From an uncultured Prochlorococcus sp. (GTDB lineage: Bacteria; Cyanobacteriota; Cyanobacteriia; PCC-6307; Cyanobiaceae): 64,000 nucleotides of DNA. Each line of letters starts with the position of its first letter. Within the stretch, counting starts at the first letter, position 1. Where the stretch lies: contig NZ_CACOFR010000005.1 in the NCBI RefSeq assembly GCF_902626525.1, positions 44,409 through 108,408 on the forward strand, read 5' to 3'. Of the stretch, positions 29,978 through 40,234 are shown piece by piece. The notes under the pieces are model-generated. The model had not been told where the DNA came from and made no database searches. It saw only the letters and a list, made by a program, of their open reading frames with translations. Position numbers and translations under genes: made by a program.

Positions 29978-30019
29978 AAGCACTAATACTGGAGTAGATA
30001 TACCCGAGTATTAGTGCTT
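29978..30019. repeat. Perfect 13-bp inverted repeat hairpin
   Basis: AAGCACTAATACT-ggagtagatatacccg-AGTATTAGTGCTT, 16-nt loop. Confidence 0.85.
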
Positions 30020-30465
30020 GCAATTTTCAAAACTATATCTTTTCATTTAGTTTGAGCACAATTAATTAAGGAATTTAAGTACTTCCTCAATTTTGTTGAT
30101 ATTCGAGTTTATTCATCGTCTATAGCCAAAACAAATAAACAATTTTTTAGATAACTCTAGTTATGTGAAATTTTAAATTTAATGAAAATTTAAATAAAAA
30201 AACATTAAATAAATAAAAATATGTAGTGAATTTTAATAAAGAATTGAGCGTTCTATTTAGAACAGTTTTTATAGTTTAATAATTAGTATATAGACAAATA
30301 ACACATATTGTTTTAGTACTTTAAAATGATAGGTTTTAAATACAGTATTTAGAACACTTATTATTTCAGGATGACTATAAAATTAGTTCTTCAATTCATT
30401 TTTTAGCTTCATGATTTCATCATATATTTCTTTTTTAGATAAAAAAATTCACCTTTAAAAAAATT

Positions 30466-30825
30466 CTAGTCATCCCACATATCCATTTTTTCTTTATTTA
30501 AATTGTTCCTTTCAAGCAATTCTAATCTTTGCTTATGAGGATCTATTTCTGTATCAAGAACATTTTTATCATCAATATATTTTGTTTGTATTTCTTGAAT
30601 AATAATTTCAAATTGCTCTCCAAAAAAATCTGCCATTTCTCTCCATGCTTCCATTTCTTCTTCTTTATCAATAGTATCGTTTATCTGATGTGAGATTATT
30701 TCAAGTACATATTGTTTAAGTTCTTGATGGCTCATCGATTCAACTTTTTTTTGAACAAAAAATTCCTTAAGATTTTCTAGTTGCTTTTTCGATAAATCGG
30801 AATAGATAAATGACTTCTTTTTCAT
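30466..30825 (-). CDS. Hypothetical protein, probably picocyanobacteria-specific
   Basis: 119 aa, charged, MKKKSFIYSDLSKKQLENLKEFFVQKKVESMSHQELKQYVLEIISHQIND; intact ORF in AT-rich DNA. Confidence 0.6.
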   Translation of the reverse strand: MKKKSFIYSDLSKKQLENLKEFFVQKKVESMSHQELKQYVLEIISHQINDTIDKEEEMEAWREMADFFGEQFEIIIQEIQTKYIDDKNVLDTEIDPHKQRLELLERNNLNKEKMDMWDD

Positions 30826-31224
30826 AAATACCTATATTTTTTTTAATATAGACAATATTGTTTGCTTGAACACGTATAAGAAATCTTAAATTATATTCAA
30901 ATTTAAAGCATTTTACAAAACTGAGAGTCACCATTCATCCAGTTTTCATTTTTTTATTTGAAAATTTGAATTAGTTATTATTTCAAATGGAATCAATATT
31001 TATTTAAAATTCCCTTATAATTATTAAGAAATAATTAATAAAATCGAAAGAAATTCTAAAATTTAATATTACTTTAATTATACAAATTCGCTCCAACTCA
31101 TTCGTGTTATTGAGTTAATTGAAAAATCTGATTGATAAAGTTGTTTACATTAGTTCAGCAATCTTTCTAAATTCTTGAGAGAATCGTATTACAAAATTTA
31201 ATCTTAATTTAATAGTCTATAAAT

Positions 31225-32007
31225 ATGAAAATTTCAATCCTTCTAATTGAAGATGATCGTGATATGCGTGATTTAGTAGCTAGGCATTTAGAACATTCTG
31301 GTTTCGATGTCCAAAAAGCTGAAGATGGCATTAAAGGCCAAGCTTTAGCTCTTCAATACTCACCAGATTTAATTCTTTTAGATTTAATGCTGCCGAGTGT
31401 TGATGGATTAACTTTATGCCAGAGACTTAGAAGAGATGAAAGAACATCAAATATCCCAATCTTGATGATAACTGCATTAGGTGGCCTCAAAGATAAAGTT
31501 ACTGGTTTTAATTCTGGAGCTGATGACTATATCACTAAACCATTCGATCTAGAAGAATTACATGTACGAATAAAAGCATTATTAAGAAGAACCAGCAGAG
31601 CTCAATTGAATTCTAGTAACCAGCAAGAAATTTTAAATTATGGTCCCTTAACTCTCGTTCCGGAAAGATTTGAAGCTATATGGTTTGAATCTCCTGTAAG
31701 ATTAACGCATCTTGAATTTGAATTACTTCATTGTCTTTTACAGAGGCACGGTCAAACTGTATCGCCAGCATTGATCCTTAAAGAAGTATGGGGATATGAA
31801 CCTGATGATGATATTGAGACGATAAGAGTTCATATCAGACACTTACGTACTAAACTAGAGCCTGATCCTCGTAAGCCTATATATATAAAAACTGTATATG
31901 GAGCTGGATATTGTCTCGAGTTACCTATTGGTTCTCAAATTGAAACTGCCAAGCAAGGTTTTGTTCAAGCAAGAAATCCTGATTTGATAAACTCTGCACG
32001 AGATTAA
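31225..32007 (+). CDS. rpaA: OmpR-family response regulator RpaA
   Basis: Receiver [30 protein letters not shown]...[11 protein letters not shown] plus winged-helix DBD; upstream of holB/tmk. Confidence 0.88.
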   Translation: MKISILLIEDDRDMRDLVARHLEHSGFDVQKAEDGIKGQALALQYSPDLILLDLMLPSVDGLTLCQRLRRDERTSNIPILMITALGGLKDKVTGFNSGADDYITKPFDLEELHVRIKALLRRTSRAQLNSSNQQEILNYGPLTLVPERFEAIWFESPVRLTHLEFELLHCLLQRHGQTVSPALILKEVWGYEPDDDIETIRVHIRHLRTKLEPDPRKPIYIKTVYGAGYCLELPIGSQIETAKQGFVQARNPDLINSARD

Positions 32008-32010
32008 ATT

Positions 32011-32973
32011 TTATATATCTTCCATCGATATTTTTAAAAAAGTAATTTCCCATGCCAACCTTGGTTGAATGTTTTTTCTTATGTGAAATTTTAACTTTTC
32101 AAGTTTTTTTACTAGATCAATGCTTTTTGTCTTCCTCCACCAAATAATTTGAATGAAATTTACTAAACAAAGCTGTTGATGAATTTCTAATTGTTCGGAT
32201 ATTAATTTGGATACCTCTAAAATTTCTAAACTATTTTTTATTGGGAAATTTAATTTACTTGTAATTTCATCTGATAATTCATTCCAAATTTTAATATTCT
32301 TCAATAATTGACCTGGAGATCCATTGGCAGAGTTTATTAAATCTTCAAATTTTAATTTTGTATTAATATTAAATTTACTAGGATCTAAATAATCTTTCAA
32401 AATAGATTCTATTCGTTTGCTAGATAATGAGCGAAACCTGACTATTTGACATCTTGAAATGATAGTTTCTAGAAGAAGGTTCAATTTTGATGTTAATAAA
32501 ATAAAAATCCCATTACTAGGCTCTTCTAATGTTTTTAAAAGGCAATTTGATGCTGCTTCGTTTAGAAGGTGTGCATCAATAATTAGAACAATTTTTTTTT
32601 CTGAGTTTATTGATTTTTGACCAAGAAAAGTTTTAATATTTCGTATTTGGGCAATCTTAATAATCTCTGATCCACTTTTTATTGTTTTTTCAAGATCAGA
32701 ATTTTTTGTGTTTTTAGTGGCCAATAGAGAATTAGGTTTAATAATCAGCAAATCAGGATGGTTATTGTTATTAATTTTCTCTTCAATATTTTCGATTGGG
32801 GAAGATTTTTTGAAAATCTCATTTATAAATCGAAAAGCAGTTTCTTTTTTCCCTACTCCTTCAGCACCATAAAATATATAACCATTACTAAAAGATTTGT
32901 TTTTAATTATGCTGTTAAGATATGTGTTGACTTCTTCATTAAATAATAAATTATTTTTTTTTACCTCAATCAT
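32011..32973 (-). CDS. holB: DNA polymerase III delta' subunit
   Basis: [56 protein letters not shown]. Confidence 0.88.
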   Translation of the reverse strand: MIEVKKNNLLFNEEVNTYLNSIIKNKSFSNGYIFYGAEGVGKKETAFRFINEIFKKSSPIENIEEKINNNNHPDLLIIKPNSLLATKNTKNSDLEKTIKSGSEIIKIAQIRNIKTFLGQKSINSEKKIVLIIDAHLLNEAASNCLLKTLEEPSNGIFILLTSKLNLLLETIISRCQIVRFRSLSSKRIESILKDYLDPSKFNINTKLKFEDLINSANGSPGQLLKNIKIWNELSDEITSKLNFPIKNSLEILEVSKLISEQLEIHQQLCLVNFIQIIWWRKTKSIDLVKKLEKLKFHIRKNIQPRLAWEITFLKISMEDI

Positions 32974-33608
32974 TTGTTATTAGAAAAATTTTTTAATACA
33001 GTCTCCTTAATTTGATTAGAGATAGTTTTAATATTTTGTGCGGCTGATATGACTTTCCAGTTTTTTTCTTTGGCAATTAATTTAAAACCTTCATTTACTT
33101 TTTCTAAAAATCTAAAACCTTCAGACTCTATTCTATCTGGAATTTCATTTTTTCTGCGCAATAAACTCTCTTCTGGAGAAATTTCTAAGAAGAAAGTTAG
33201 GTCAGGATATTCTCCTTGACACACTATAGTTTCAATATTTTTAATTATTTCTAAATTTATATTCCTTCCATAACCTTGATAAGCCAGGGTGGAATCTGAA
33301 AATCTATCACTTATCACCCAATCATTGTTATTTAAAGCAGGTGAAATAATTTTTGAGACGTGTTCAGCTCTATCAGCTGAATAAAGCAATAATTCTGCAA
33401 GCGACGAAGGCTTGTTATTTTGATTGTTATCAAGAATAAGTCCTCTAAGCTTTTTGCCTAAAAGGCTTCCTCCAGGCTCTCTTGTTGTGATTAATTTAGA
33501 ACCTTTCTTTATTAATCCACTATTGGGAAGCCATTTAGATAGTTCATCTATTTGAGTGGTCTTACCACATCCATCAATACCTTCAATAACAATAAATTTT
33601 CCTTTCAT
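32970..33608 (-). CDS. tmk: Thymidylate kinase
   Basis: [39 protein letters not shown]. Confidence 0.95.
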   Translation of the reverse strand: MKGKFIVIEGIDGCGKTTQIDELSKWLPNSGLIKKGSKLITTREPGGSLLGKKLRGLILDNNQNNKPSSLAELLLYSADRAEHVSKIISPALNNNDWVISDRFSDSTLAYQGYGRNINLEIIKNIETIVCQGEYPDLTFFLEISPEESLLRRKNEIPDRIESEGFRFLEKVNEGFKLIAKEKNWKVISAAQNIKTISNQIKETVLKNFSNNK

Positions 33609-35906
33609 TTAATCCAAAGATAAAGCATTAATGACAACTGTAATAGAGCTAGTAGCCATTAATAATGCTGCGATTGAGGGAGTGAGAAGAATCCCGTATT
33701 TAGGAAATAAAATGCCGGCTGCTATTGGTATAGCTAGTAAGTTGTAACCAAAAGCCCATATTAGATTTTGCCTTATTTTTCTTATGGTTTTTTTTGCAAG
33801 ATTAAAAGCATAGGGTAATCCATTTAAATGATCTCCCATCAATACTACATCTGCATTTGCCTTTGCTATTTGAGTTCCTGATCCCACTGCAATTCCTAAA
33901 TCTGAGGATGCTAAGGCTGGAACATCATTTATTCCATCACCTATCATTGCTACTTTATTAGTGATTTTTAAATTTTCTATAGTCTTAAGTTTCATTTGTG
34001 GAAGAAGATCCCATTGAACTTCCTTTTCTTCACAACCAACTTTTTTTGCTAAAGCTAAAACTGTTTGTTTTCTATCTCCACTTAAAATATTAATTTTAAA
34101 TTTGTTTTCTCTCAAATTTTGAACTGTTTGAATTGAGTCATCTCTGAGTAAATCTCCTAATAAGATAAAGCCTAATAACTTATCATTTATACTCACTCCA
34201 ATAATTGTATTGGTTTGTGCCTCTTCATTTTCAATGACTTTTTTGGCATCACTATCAAAAATTATTCCTTTGTTAAGTAGCCATTCAATATTTCCTATAT
34301 TGATAATTCCATCAATTGAATCTAGTTCTCCAGAAATACCTCTGCCTGAATGGGTGAAAATTTTTTTTATCGGAAATAAAGTTAAATGTTGTTTTTGGGC
34401 TTCTTGAATTAACGCGTTTGCGATTGGATGTCTGCTTTCCTTTTCTAAACTAGCAGCTACTCTTAATAAGAATGAATGATCATTATTACTTTTATAATCA
34501 ACAATGAAAGGTTTACCTTTTGTTAGAGTGCCTGTTTTATCAAAAATAATATGATTAATTTTTGAAGCCATCTCGATTTTGTCACCTCCTTTAAATAAAA
34601 TCCCTTTTTTTGCGGCTTTACCTGATGCAACAGTTATTACTGTTGGTGTGGCTAAACCTAACGCACAAGGACAAGCTATTACTAAAACAGCAATTGACAA
34701 TTGAATTGCTAAACTAAGGAAATTTTCAGCATTACTTCCAAGCGAACTATGAAGTGTATGGCTTGAGTTTGTTATGAATTGATTATGATTATGACTTAAC
34801 AGATCAGGCCAAATCTGCCTTGCTCCTATCCACCAAAAAAAGAAACTTAAGGTAGCAAATATGAGAACAAAGTATGTAAATTTGCCTGCGATTTTGTCAG
34901 CAATCCTTTGAATTGGAGGTTTATTAGCATTTACAGATTCAATAAGACTTACTAGTTTTGCAAGAGAAGACTCCCCTCCAACCTTTTGTACTTTTAGCCT
35001 AAGAGTTGAATTAAGGTTTAAAGATCCACTGGATAAATTTTCACCTTCTTTTACTTCGATAGGTTTGGATTCTCCAGTAATATGTGATACATCAACATAT
35101 GAATTACCTTGAATTACAGTGCAGTCAGCAGGTATTCTGTCACCTGCTAAAACTTGAATCTCTTGATTAGGTTTTAAGGCGTTTACTCTTATTGCCTTTA
35201 TTTGATTATCTTTTGTGAAGATATTTGCTATTTCAGGTTGAAGATCTAATAACTCTCCAATAGATGAACCAGTTTGATATCTTGCTCTTTCTTCTAAGAA
35301 ACGCCCAATAAGTATAAATCCTAACAACATAACTGGTTCATTAAAAAAACAAGGAAAACCAGTAGCAGGAAATAGTAAGGATAAAAGACTTGTTATGTAT
35401 GCGCTAATTACTCCTAGAGCTACCAAAGAATCCATATCCGGACGATTCCTTATAAATGATTTAAATCCATTAATAATTATTTTTCTTCCAGGAAATAATA
35501 AAGCTAATGTTGCTAATGAAGCATGAAAAAATAAATTACCTAATATTGGAAAATTTATATATTGCCCCTCCGCCAGATGACCTAACCCTGAAAATAGTAG
35601 AAGTAATAGAGCAAAAGTTAGCTTCTTCCATTGATTATTCCATTTCTTTTTTTTTTCTAATTCATCTTTATTTATTTTTTTTGAAAAATCATTTATGTAA
35701 ATCTCTGATGGGAATCCATTATCTTTTAGGTTTTCGAGAACTCTCTCAATTTCAATGTGTTTTTTGCTAATTTCAAAATATGCACTTTCAGTGAGTAAGT
35801 TAACAGAAACATTTTCAATCCCCTCGGAATTATTCAATATTTTTTCAACAGTACTAACGCAACCTCCGCACTTCATTCCTGTAATGCTTAATTGAATGCT
35901 TTCCAT
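33609..35906 (-). CDS. Heavy-metal (Cu-type) P1B ATPase
   Basis: HMA GMKCGGCVSTVEKIL, CPCALGLATP, DKTGTLTKGKP, GDGINDVPALA. Confidence 0.93.
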   Translation of the reverse strand: MESIQLSITGMKCGGCVSTVEKILNNSEGIENVSVNLLTESAYFEISKKHIEIERVLENLKDNGFPSEIYINDFSKKINKDELEKKKKWNNQWKKLTFALLLLLFSGLGHLAEGQYINFPILGNLFFHASLATLALLFPGRKIIINGFKSFIRNRPDMDSLVALGVISAYITSLLSLLFPATGFPCFFNEPVMLLGFILIGRFLEERARYQTGSSIGELLDLQPEIANIFTKDNQIKAIRVNALKPNQEIQVLAGDRIPADCTVIQGNSYVDVSHITGESKPIEVKEGENLSSGSLNLNSTLRLKVQKVGGESSLAKLVSLIESVNANKPPIQRIADKIAGKFTYFVLIFATLSFFFWWIGARQIWPDLLSHNHNQFITNSSHTLHSSLGSNAENFLSLAIQLSIAVLVIACPCALGLATPTVITVASGKAAKKGILFKGGDKIEMASKINHIIFDKTGTLTKGKPFIVDYKSNNDHSFLLRVAASLEKESRHPIANALIQEAQKQHLTLFPIKKIFTHSGRGISGELDSIDGIINIGNIEWLLNKGIIFDSDAKKVIENEEAQTNTIIGVSINDKLLGFILLGDLLRDDSIQTVQNLRENKFKINILSGDRKQTVLALAKKVGCEEKEVQWDLLPQMKLKTIENLKITNKVAMIGDGINDVPALASSDLGIAVGSGTQIAKANADVVLMGDHLNGLPYAFNLAKKTIRKIRQNLIWAFGYNLLAIPIAAGILFPKYGILLTPSIAALLMATSSITVVINALSLD

Positions 35907-36027
35907 GTCTTTTGCGATAGAAGCAAATTAATGCTTGACTTCATTTTTAACTATAATAATAAATGTAATAGACTTTTTAAATAGTTATTTTTTAAATTAC
36001 TATATAAATTTTATTAGATTTAAAGCA

Positions 36028-36549
36028 GTGCCTAGTAATCAAAACAGAGACAATTTTATTGATAAAGCTTTTACTGTAATTGCTGAATCTATAGTTAAAA
36101 TAATGCCTATTGCAGAGAAAGAAAAAAAAGCTTATATCTACTACAGAGATGGTCTGGCTGCCCAAAATAACGGTGATTATTCGGAAGCATTAGAGTATTA
36201 TAAGGAGAGTTTAATGCTCGAAGAAAATAAAATTGATAGGGGTGAGACTTTGAAAAATATGGCAATAATATATATGAGTAACGGTGAAGAAGATTTGTCT
36301 ATTGAAACTTATCAAAAAGCATTAGTTGAAAATCCTAAACAGCCATCATGTCTTAAAAATATAGGTTTAATTTATGAAAAAAGGGGAAGATATGCTGAAC
36401 AAAATGGTGATTTAGATCAGAGAGATATTTGGTTTGATAAAGCTGCTGAGGTCTGGTCTAAAGCAGTGAGGTTATATCCTGGTGGGTATCTTGATATTGA
36501 GAATTGGCTGAAAAATTCAGGAAGAAGTTCAATTGATATGTACCTTTAA
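36028..36549 (+). CDS. ycf3: Photosystem I assembly protein Ycf3
   Basis: TPR protein; GTG start at 36028 gives [28 protein letters not shown] (173 aa), shorter than the 204-aa track ORF. Confidence 0.9.
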   Translation: MPSNQNRDNFIDKAFTVIAESIVKIMPIAEKEKKAYIYYRDGLAAQNNGDYSEALEYYKESLMLEENKIDRGETLKNMAIIYMSNGEEDLSIETYQKALVENPKQPSCLKNIGLIYEKRGRYAEQNGDLDQRDIWFDKAAEVWSKAVRLYPGGYLDIENWLKNSGRSSIDMYL

Positions 36550-36555
36550 TATTTC

Positions 36556-37908
36556 TCACCCTGACAAAGAATAGTCAACTGCTTCTTTAATATTTGAAAT
36601 CTCTTTAATATTGATTAAATTTTGCAATTTATTATTTAGATTCTCCTCTGATTTTGGCACTATGATATTTTTGATCCCTAGTCTTGCAGCCTCTTCTATC
36701 TTTTTTCGAAGGTTATTCGATTTTCTAACTTGACCGCTCAAACCCAATTCCCCAATAAATGAGCTACTAGCCAAAGGCGGAATATTTTTTAAACTTGATA
36801 AAATTGATATTGCTACACCTAAGTCAGATGAGGGATCATTAATCTCAAATCCCCCCCCAGTAGCTATATAACAATCAAATTCAGATAATTTAATACCTAT
36901 GTGTTTTTCAATAACAGCTAAAATTTGGTGTAATCTATTAATGCTAATTCCAGTTGTAGTTCGTCTAGGATTACTGTAGAAAGTTTTATTTACTAGTGCT
37001 TGTATATCTACTGCAAATGGTCGAGTGCCTTCATTTGTAATCGTAGTTGTTACACCTGAAATATTTTCTTTGTCTGTAAAGATTGAACTTGGGTTTTTTA
37101 TCTCTTGTAAGCCAGCTTCAAGCATTTCAAAAATTCCAATTTCAAAGGTTGATCCAAATCTATTTTTTATACTTCTTAGTAATCTATGTGATGAAATATT
37201 ATCTCCTTCAAAGTTTATTACTACGTCAACTAAATGTTCTAGAGTTTTTGGACCAGCTAAACTGCCATCTTTAGTAACATGACCAATTATTAGAAGAGCA
37301 ATATTATTATCTTTGGCTAGATTTTGTAATTCAGATGCACATGCTCTAACCTGAGAAACAGATCCTGGTGAACTTTCCATCTCATGATTATGGATAGCTT
37401 GAATACTATCAATAATTGCGAAACTTGGATTTACACGTTTGATTTCTTCAATAATTAGAGATAAATTCGTTTCTGCAAGAATTTTTAAATTAATACTGTT
37501 TTGATTTAATCTTTCCCACCTGATTTTTACTTGTTCTAAAGATTCCTCTGCTGTAACGTATAAAACTTTTTCATTGAGAGATATTTTTCCTGCTGATTGA
37601 AGAACAATTGTGCTTTTGCCTATGCCTGGCTCTCCTCCAATTAAAACTACAGATCCAGGGACTATCCCACCTCCAAGGACTCGATCAAATTCCCTGAAAC
37701 CACTAGTAAATCTTGATATTTTTTTTGATGAAATTTCATTAAATGGTATAGCTTGCTTACTATTTTTAAATTCTTGATATTTAGATCTCTTGCTTTTAAT
37801 CTCTTCAACAATAGTATTCCATGAGTTACAGTTGAGACATTTCCCAAAGTATTGAGAAGTTTCAGTTCCGCAATTTTGACAAATGAAAGTCGACAATTTG
37901 CTAGACAT
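36556..37908 (-). CDS. radA: DNA repair protein RadA
   Basis: Zn finger FICQNCGTETSQYFGKCLNCNSWNT, LIGGEPGIGKSTIVLQ, KNRFGS, Lon-like C-terminus. Confidence 0.95.
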   Translation of the reverse strand: MSSKLSTFICQNCGTETSQYFGKCLNCNSWNTIVEEIKSKRSKYQEFKNSKQAIPFNEISSKKISRFTSGFREFDRVLGGGIVPGSVVLIGGEPGIGKSTIVLQSAGKISLNEKVLYVTAEESLEQVKIRWERLNQNSINLKILAETNLSLIIEEIKRVNPSFAIIDSIQAIHNHEMESSPGSVSQVRACASELQNLAKDNNIALLIIGHVTKDGSLAGPKTLEHLVDVVINFEGDNISSHRLLRSIKNRFGSTFEIGIFEMLEAGLQEIKNPSSIFTDKENISGVTTTITNEGTRPFAVDIQALVNKTFYSNPRRTTTGISINRLHQILAVIEKHIGIKLSEFDCYIATGGGFEINDPSSDLGVAISILSSLKNIPPLASSSFIGELGLSGQVRKSNNLRKKIEEAARLGIKNIIVPKSEENLNNKLQNLINIKEISNIKEAVDYSLSG

Positions 37909-38015
37909 TTAGTTTTTGAATAATGTGATGGAACTTGAATGTTTTGGATATGGCCCCTCTACAAGTTAGATTAGGTTAATAGTAAATTCTCTTACTGATT
38001 AGCTAATAGAAACAA

Positions 38016-38762
38016 ATGGCTTTATCTAGTCAAACTAAAGAAACAATCCTAGTCGCAGATGACGAGGCAAGTATTAGAAGAATTCTGGAGACACGTCTCT
38101 CCATGATTGGCTACAAAGTTGTAACTGCAAGTGATGGTAAAGAAGCACTAAAGTTATTTAAAGATTATGAGCCTGATTTAGTAGTACTTGATGTCATGAT
38201 GCCAAAGTTAGATGGTTATGGAGTTTGTCAAGAATTAAGAAAAGATTCTGATGTTCCAATTGTTATGTTAACGGCATTGGGAGATGTTGCAGACAGGATA
38301 ACAGGTTTGGAATTAGGGGCTGATGATTATGTAGTTAAACCATTCAGTCCAAAGGAATTAGAAGCTAGAATTAGGTGCGTTCTAAGAAGAATTGATAAAG
38401 AACAAATTCCTGGAATGCCTAATTCAGGATTAATTTTGGTTACTGATATAAAAATTGATACAAATCGAAGACAAGTGTTTAAAAGCGATGAAAGAATTAG
38501 ATTAACTGGTATGGAATTTAGTCTCTTAGAGCTTTTAGTAAGCAGGTCAGGTGAGCCATTTAGTAGAGGAGAGATTTTAAAAGAGGTTTGGGGATATACA
38601 CCAGAGAGGCATGTAGATACAAGAGTAGTGGATGTTCATATATCAAGATTAAGATCAAAACTGGAAGCTGATCCTGCAAATCCAGAATTGATATTAACAG
38701 CAAGAGGCACAGGATATCTTTTTCAAAGAATTGTCGATATTGCTCCTTTTGATGGTAAATAA
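38016..38762 (+). CDS. rpaB: OmpR-family response regulator RpaB
   Basis: ILVADDEASIRRILETRLSMIGYKVVTASDG ... VVDVHISRLRSKLEADPANPELILTARGTGYLF; upstream of plsX. Confidence 0.92.
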   Translation: MALSSQTKETILVADDEASIRRILETRLSMIGYKVVTASDGKEALKLFKDYEPDLVVLDVMMPKLDGYGVCQELRKDSDVPIVMLTALGDVADRITGLELGADDYVVKPFSPKELEARIRCVLRRIDKEQIPGMPNSGLILVTDIKIDTNRRQVFKSDERIRLTGMEFSLLELLVSRSGEPFSRGEILKEVWGYTPERHVDTRVVDVHISRLRSKLEADPANPELILTARGTGYLFQRIVDIAPFDGK

Positions 38763-40181
38763 ATGGGGAAAGAAACTGTACATAAAATTAATAAGCCCAG
38801 AGCTATTAGAAGATTAGTTATTTGGTATAAAAGAAATGCTGCTGTAACTTCATTAGTAGATACTGCTGCTAGTTCGGCCGTAACGGCTAGTAATGTTGCT
38901 GGTAACGTCGTTTCCGGTGCTGGATCTGTCGTGAGCACAGCTAGTAATGTTGCTAGTAATGTTGCAGGCAATGTTGCAGGTAATGTAGTTTCAAGCGCTG
39001 AATCTGTTGTGAATACTGCTAGTAGCGTAGTTTCAAATGCGAGTTCGTTGGCAAAAAATACATTACAGCCATTGGTTTTTGATCCATTAAAAAGATTACA
39101 AAATAGCGATAATATTTTAGATAAAGTGGAGGACTCGCAATCTAATAGAATTTGGATTGCAGTTGATGGTATGGGAGGAGATTATGCTCCTGGACCAATT
39201 CTCGAGGGTTGCCTTGAAGCTATAGCTAGATTTCCGATCAATATAAAGTTTGTTGGTAAAATTGAAAAAGTTAAAATTGAAGCAGAAAAAATTGGTTTAG
39301 TAGATTTACTCGAAAAAGAAATAGAAAATAAACGCCTTGAATTAATTGATAGTGGAGATCCTATAGGAATGAATGAAGAAGCTACTGCAGTTAGAAAGAG
39401 GAAAAACGCGAGTATAAATGTTGCAATGGATTTAGTAAGAAATAATAAAGCAAAAGCTGTTTACTCAGCCGGTAATTCAGGAGCAATGATGACTTCTGCC
39501 ATATTTAGAATTGGTAGATTGAAAGGGATTGATAGACCTGCTATAGGTGCGTTATTTCCAACAAGGGATCAAACTCGTCCTGTATTAGTTTTAGATGTTG
39601 GTGCAAATACCGATTGTAAACCTTCTTATCTACATCAGTTTGCTCTTCTTGGTAATATTTATGCGAAAGATGTATTACAAGTAAAAAAACCAAGAATTGG
39701 TCTTTTAAATATTGGAGAGGAAGAGTGTAAAGGGAATGATTTATCCCTAAAAACATTTGAATTACTATCTACAGAAAAAAATTTTGATTTTGGAGGAAAT
39801 TGTGAAGGTCGAGATGTATTGTCTGGTAATTTCGATGTAATAGTATGTGATGGGTTTACCGGCAATATATTATTAAAATTTCTTGAGTCAGTTGGTGGCG
39901 TTTTATTAGATATTTTGAAATCCGAGCTTCCAAGAGGGAGACGGGGAAAAGTTGGTTCAGCTTTTTTAAAAAGTAATTTACTCAGAATTAAAAAAAGATT
40001 AGATCATGCTGAACATGGAGGTGCCCTATTACTTGGGGTAAATGGTATTTGTGTTATTGGTCATGGCAGCAGTAAGTCATTATCTGTAGTTAGCGCTCTT
40101 CGCTTGGCTCACTCGGCAGTAAGTCATGACGTGATGGAAAATTTAAATCAACTTCAAAAGCTTCAAGTTTTAAATCCATAA
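38763..40181 (+). CDS. plsX: Phosphate acyltransferase PlsX with ~127-aa repeat-rich N-terminal extension
   Basis: Core from residue ~128, NRIWIAVDGMGGDYAPGPILEG; NSGAMMTSAIFRIGRLKGIDRPAI; extension rich in A/V/S/N. Confidence 0.92.
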   Translation: MGKETVHKINKPRAIRRLVIWYKRNAAVTSLVDTAASSAVTASNVAGNVVSGAGSVVSTASNVASNVAGNVAGNVVSSAESVVNTASSVVSNASSLAKNTLQPLVFDPLKRLQNSDNILDKVEDSQSNRIWIAVDGMGGDYAPGPILEGCLEAIARFPINIKFVGKIEKVKIEAEKIGLVDLLEKEIENKRLELIDSGDPIGMNEEATAVRKRKNASINVAMDLVRNNKAKAVYSAGNSGAMMTSAIFRIGRLKGIDRPAIGALFPTRDQTRPVLVLDVGANTDCKPSYLHQFALLGNIYAKDVLQVKKPRIGLLNIGEEECKGNDLSLKTFELLSTEKNFDFGGNCEGRDVLSGNFDVIVCDGFTGNILLKFLESVGGVLLDILKSELPRGRRGKVGSAFLKSNLLRIKKRLDHAEHGGALLLGVNGICVIGHGSSKSLSVVSALRLAHSAVSHDVMENLNQLQKLQVLNP

Positions 40182-40234
40182 AACATATTGCGTCAAATTT
40201 ATGTTTGACTTATATAAGTAACTAAAAAATTCTT

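Noticed and set aside
35935-36027. N-terminal 31-aa extension of the ycf3 ORF
   Set aside because: GTG at 36028 gives the expected Ycf3 N-terminus; the upstream part is AT-rich and hydrophobic, unlike Ycf3.
31225-38762. Duplicated response regulators as a recent tandem duplication
   Set aside because: They match distinct ancient regulators RpaA and RpaB with their usual neighbours (holB/tmk and plsX).
38723-38971. 82-aa antisense ORF rich in A/T/L over the rpaB-plsX junction
   Set aside because: Complement of the repetitive PlsX extension; repetitive DNA opens antisense frames.
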